A stretch of 64,000 nt of DNA from Hyphomicrobiales bacterium (lineage in GTDB: Bacteria; Pseudomonadota; Alphaproteobacteria; Rhizobiales; OSC116), in NCBI GenBank assembly GCA_013214705.1, contig JABSRZ010000003.1, positions 837,443-901,442 on the forward strand, given 5' to 3'. The position numbers were made by a program, and so were the translations under genes. The notes beneath the pieces are model-generated. The model saw only the letters and a list, made by a program, of their open reading frames with translations. It was not told where the DNA came from and did not search any database. Of the stretch, positions 61,442 to 64,000 are shown piece by piece. Position 1 is the stretch's first letter; every line of letters begins with the position of its first letter.

Positions 61442-64000
61442 TTAAGCCGAACAAACCACGCAGATTTCATCTGTGCAATCGACTATGGGGGCTGTAGATG
61501 TCGCTGCCACCTGTTCGGTTTTTCTATCAGCCGAAACAGTAACTTTTACATTGTTAGCCGCTGGTTTTGAACGCAGATAATACATGCCGGTTTTCAGGCC
61601 AGCTTTCCAAGCGTAAAAATGCATGCTGTTGACTTGGCCAAAGCTGGCATCTTCTAGCCATAAATTCATCGATTGTGATTGATCAATAAATGGCGCGCGG
61701 TCGGCCGACATATTAATGATGGTTTTTTGGCTAATTTCCCAAACCGTTTTGTAGATTTCTTTCAATTTGGTCGAAACTTCGGGGATATTTTGCACGCTGC
61801 CATTTTCTAGCACAATTTTGTCGCGCATTTCATTATTCCATAGGTCTTGTTTGACCAGATCTGCTACCAAAAACTTATTGATCAGCATAAATTCGCCAGA
61901 TAATGTTTGGCGTTTATATAGGTTGGAGGTTTGGGCTTGGAATGTTTCGGTATTGCCCAAAATTATGCCGGTAGAGGCGGTTGGCATACATGCCGTTAGC
62001 AGGCTGTTGCGCACACCATATTTTTTCACCTGTTTGCGCAACTTTGCCCAATCCCACATCAGCTCATGGCCGGCGGCTTTCGGGCCTTGGTCTTGTGCGT
62101 CCCACATATCAAATTGAAACTCGCCCAAGCTCATCGGTGAGCCTTCATAGCTTTCATAAACACCCGATTGTTGAGCCGCGTCTTTAGAGGCGGTGACAGA
62201 GGCAAAATAGATGGTTTCAAACACTTTGCGGTTTATGTCGGCGGCCTCGGAGCTATCATAAGCCAAGCTGAGTTTAAAATAAACATCGGCCAAGCCCTGC
62301 ATGCCAAGGCCAATGGGGCGATGGCGGTTGTTTGAAAGCTCGGTTTTTGCGGTTGGGTAATAATTTACATCAATCACATTATTGAGGTTGATGGTGGCGT
62401 TATAGGCCACATCATACAGACCCTGATAATCAAATGTGCCATTATCTTGCACAAATTTTGGCAAGGCAATTGAAGCCAAGTTACAAACCGCAGTTTCTTC
62501 TTTAGATGAATATTCGGCTATCTCGGCACATAGGTTGGACGATTTAATGGTGCCCAAATTCTTTTGGTTGGATTTTGAATTCATCGCGTCTTTGTAGCAC
62601 ATATACGGTTGGCCAGTCTCGATTTGGCTTTCGATGATGCGGCTCATAATGTCGCGGGCTTTAACGGTTTTTAGGCCACGGCCTTCGGCTTCATATTGGG
62701 TATATAGCTTTTCGAATTCAGCGCCTGATGTGTCTGAGAGTAATGGGCAGGTATCTTGTGACATTAATGTCCAGTCTTGATCGGCCTCGACACGTTGCAT
62801 GAATAGGTCGGGAATCCACATGGCGAGGAATAAATCGCGGGTGCGGAATTCTTCGGCGCCAGTGTTTTTGCGCAATTCTAAAAACGCTTCGATGTCGCCA
62901 TGCCAAGGCTCCAAATATACTGCGGCAACGCCCTTGCGTTTGCCACCACCTTGGTCGACAGCGCGCACGGTTTCATTAAGCACTTTTAGGAACGGTACCA
63001 AGCCGTTGGAGCGGCCGCCGGTGGATTTAATCCGCGCGCCATTGGCACGGATATTATGCGCGTGTAAGCCAATGCCGCCAGCGGTTTTGGAGATTAAAGC
63101 GCAATCCTTCATGGTGTTGAAGATGCCTTCAATGCTGTCATCTTCCATCGCCAATAAAAAGCATGAAGACAATTGTTGCAAATTGGTGCCAGAATTAAAC
63201 AATGTCGGGGTGGCGTGGGTATAATAGCCTTGTGACAATTGATCATAGGTGGTTTTTACTTTGTCCGCATCGAATTTATCGCCAGTGACGGTTAGGGCGC
63301 AACGCATCCATAAATCTTGTGGGCGCTCGACCGGTTTGTCATCTACTTTTAAGAAATAAGCCCGCATTAAGGTGGTTAGTGCGAAATAATCAAACGTATA
63401 ATCTAAGTCATAATTGATCATTTGTTCAATGACATCAATGTTATCCATGACTTTTTTATAATGATGGTCATTGACCATACCGGCCTTGTGCAAAACTTCG
63501 GTCGCGTGGCGGAAACCGCCAGTATCTTTGTGCAAACCATCGACTTTTATGCGCCCAGCAATGATGGCATAATCTGGATGATCGGTGGTGAGTGCAGCCG
63601 CGGTTTCTGATAAGAAATTATCGATCTCTTCGGTGGTGATGCCGTCATGTAGACCAGCCACCGCGCTTTGCGATACCAATATAGGGTCGACATTTAAATC
63701 GGCAGCCAAAACAGACACCCGGTTGGTAATTTTGTTTAAAGAAACAGCTTGCTGTTCGCCATCTCGTTTAACCACTTTCATTTGCGACAAGCGGCCAGCA
63801 TGGGTGGTGGTGATTTGATCTACTTGGTCGCGTTGGTCGGCGCGCGCTTGGCGATAAATAATGTAATTTTTAGCCACTTCATAATGGCCAGCCCGCATTA
63901 AGGTTAGCTCGACTTGGTCTTGCACATCTTCTTGATGAATGACGCCATAACTTTCGACCCGCTTCATAATGGAGGCGATGGCTTGCTCGGTTAAGGTGAT
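61442..64000 (-). CDS. nrdA: Class I ribonucleotide reductase, alpha subunit NrdA (5' end cut by window)
   Basis: Partial: the frame stays open to base 64000, with eleven residues ahead of the first Met in the window, so at least 852 aa. The N-terminal part is the end of one ATP-cone (LTLMRAGHYEVAKNYIIYR), followed by a second ATP-cone (MKVVKRDGEQQAVSLNKITN to ~120). The catalytic barrel has SNLCAEIAEYSSKEETAVCNLA with active-site residues, RPIGLGMQGLADV and LLTACMPTASTGIILGNTE. The C-terminal Cys pair (EICVVCSA) relays reducing equivalents. It supplies dNDPs with NrdB encoded downstream. Confidence 0.97.
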   Translation of the reverse strand: MTLTEQAIASIMKRVESYGVIHQEDVQDQVELTLMRAGHYEVAKNYIIYRQARADQRDQVDQITTTHAGRLSQMKVVKRDGEQQAVSLNKITNRVSVLAADLNVDPILVSQSAVAGLHDGITTEEIDNFLSETAAALTTDHPDYAIIAGRIKVDGLHKDTGGFRHATEVLHKAGMVNDHHYKKVMDNIDVIEQMINYDLDYTFDYFALTTLMRAYFLKVDDKPVERPQDLWMRCALTVTGDKFDADKVKTTYDQLSQGYYTHATPTLFNSGTNLQQLSSCFLLAMEDDSIEGIFNTMKDCALISKTAGGIGLHAHNIRANGARIKSTGGRSNGLVPFLKVLNETVRAVDQGGGKRKGVAAVYLEPWHGDIEAFLELRKNTGAEEFRTRDLFLAMWIPDLFMQRVEADQDWTLMSQDTCPLLSDTSGAEFEKLYTQYEAEGRGLKTVKARDIMSRIIESQIETGQPYMCYKDAMNSKSNQKNLGTIKSSNLCAEIAEYSSKEETAVCNLASIALPKFVQDNGTFDYQGLYDVAYNATINLNNVIDVNYYPTAKTELSNNRHRPIGLGMQGLADVYFKLSLAYDSSEAADINRKVFETIYFASVTASKDAAQQSGVYESYEGSPMSLGEFQFDMWDAQDQGPKAAGHELMWDWAKLRKQVKKYGVRNSLLTACMPTASTGIILGNTETFQAQTSNLYKRQTLSGEFMLINKFLVADLVKQDLWNNEMRDKIVLENGSVQNIPEVSTKLKEIYKTVWEISQKTIINMSADRAPFIDQSQSMNLWLEDASFGQVNSMHFYAWKAGLKTGMYYLRSKPAANNVKVTVSADRKTEQVAATSTAPIVDCTDEICVVCSA

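Overview
The window is one continuous stretch of an alphaproteobacterial chromosome with moderate-to-low G+C. Its tRNA-His lacks an encoded G-1 and has A73 with a G1:U72 pair, a state known from the Rhizobiales/Rhodobacterales/Caulobacterales group. The first gene resembles a short family I associate with Rhizobiales, and the large PAS histidine kinase has a DivJ/PleC/PdhS-type transmitter. DUF2336, a DUF2852-like protein and a mixed Cob/Cbi gene set fit the same group. I cannot name a genus.

Layout. 1-7.8 kb: tRNA-His, a small conserved protein, a 1.27-kaa sensor kinase with a long Pro/Val/Glu linker, mobA with an overlapping small partner, an FAH-family hydrolase and two exported proteins of unknown function. 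7.9-11.0 kb: nadV (nicotinamide salvage) and an exported YtcJ-like amidohydrolase. 11.0-13.3 kb: an AT-rich accessory pocket with the C-terminal remnant of a Type ISP restriction-modification enzyme and a 441-aa protein ending in a HEPN-like RxxxxH domain. 13.3-22.1 kb: a YegD-like Hsp70, a short FemAB/CelD-type protein, a ferric iron ABC transporter (binding protein and fused permease, no ATPase), an Lrp regulator, a PfkB sugar kinase, a Dabb protein and a GGDEF-EAL protein.

22.2-49.4 kb: a nearly complete cobalamin locus in several transcription units. These are cobA-cobB-cobC-cobD (minus), cbiD-cobK (plus), cbiX-cobH-cobL-cobI-cbiG/cobJ-cobM (plus), cobP-cobW-cobN-cobO (minus), cobT-cobV (plus) and cobQ (minus). 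Together they carry early cobalt insertion (CbiX), all ring methylations, ring contraction (CbiG), amidation (CobB, CobQ), adenosylation (CobO) and nucleotide-loop assembly. A CobN-type late chelatase subunit is present as well. Inside the locus lie a LuxR-type response regulator and a 1178-aa sodium/solute-symporter-like hybrid sensor kinase, together resembling the CrbS/CrbR acetate system. The kinase is codirectional with, and just downstream of, cobO.

49.5-59.8 kb: an RND/MMPL exporter, DUF1579-like and DUF1643-like proteins, a YihY membrane protein, a DUF2336 protein with a good terminator, the glnK-amtB nitrogen pair, a second FemAB/CelD-like protein, a small cytochrome c, a TfoX C-terminal-domain protein and a one-TM protein. 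59.8-60.4 kb is a GC-rich non-coding block holding a ~330-bp imperfect palindrome with nested hairpins, the most unexplained structure in the window. 60.4-64.0 kb: nrdB and nrdA (class I ribonucleotide reductase); nrdA runs off the right edge.
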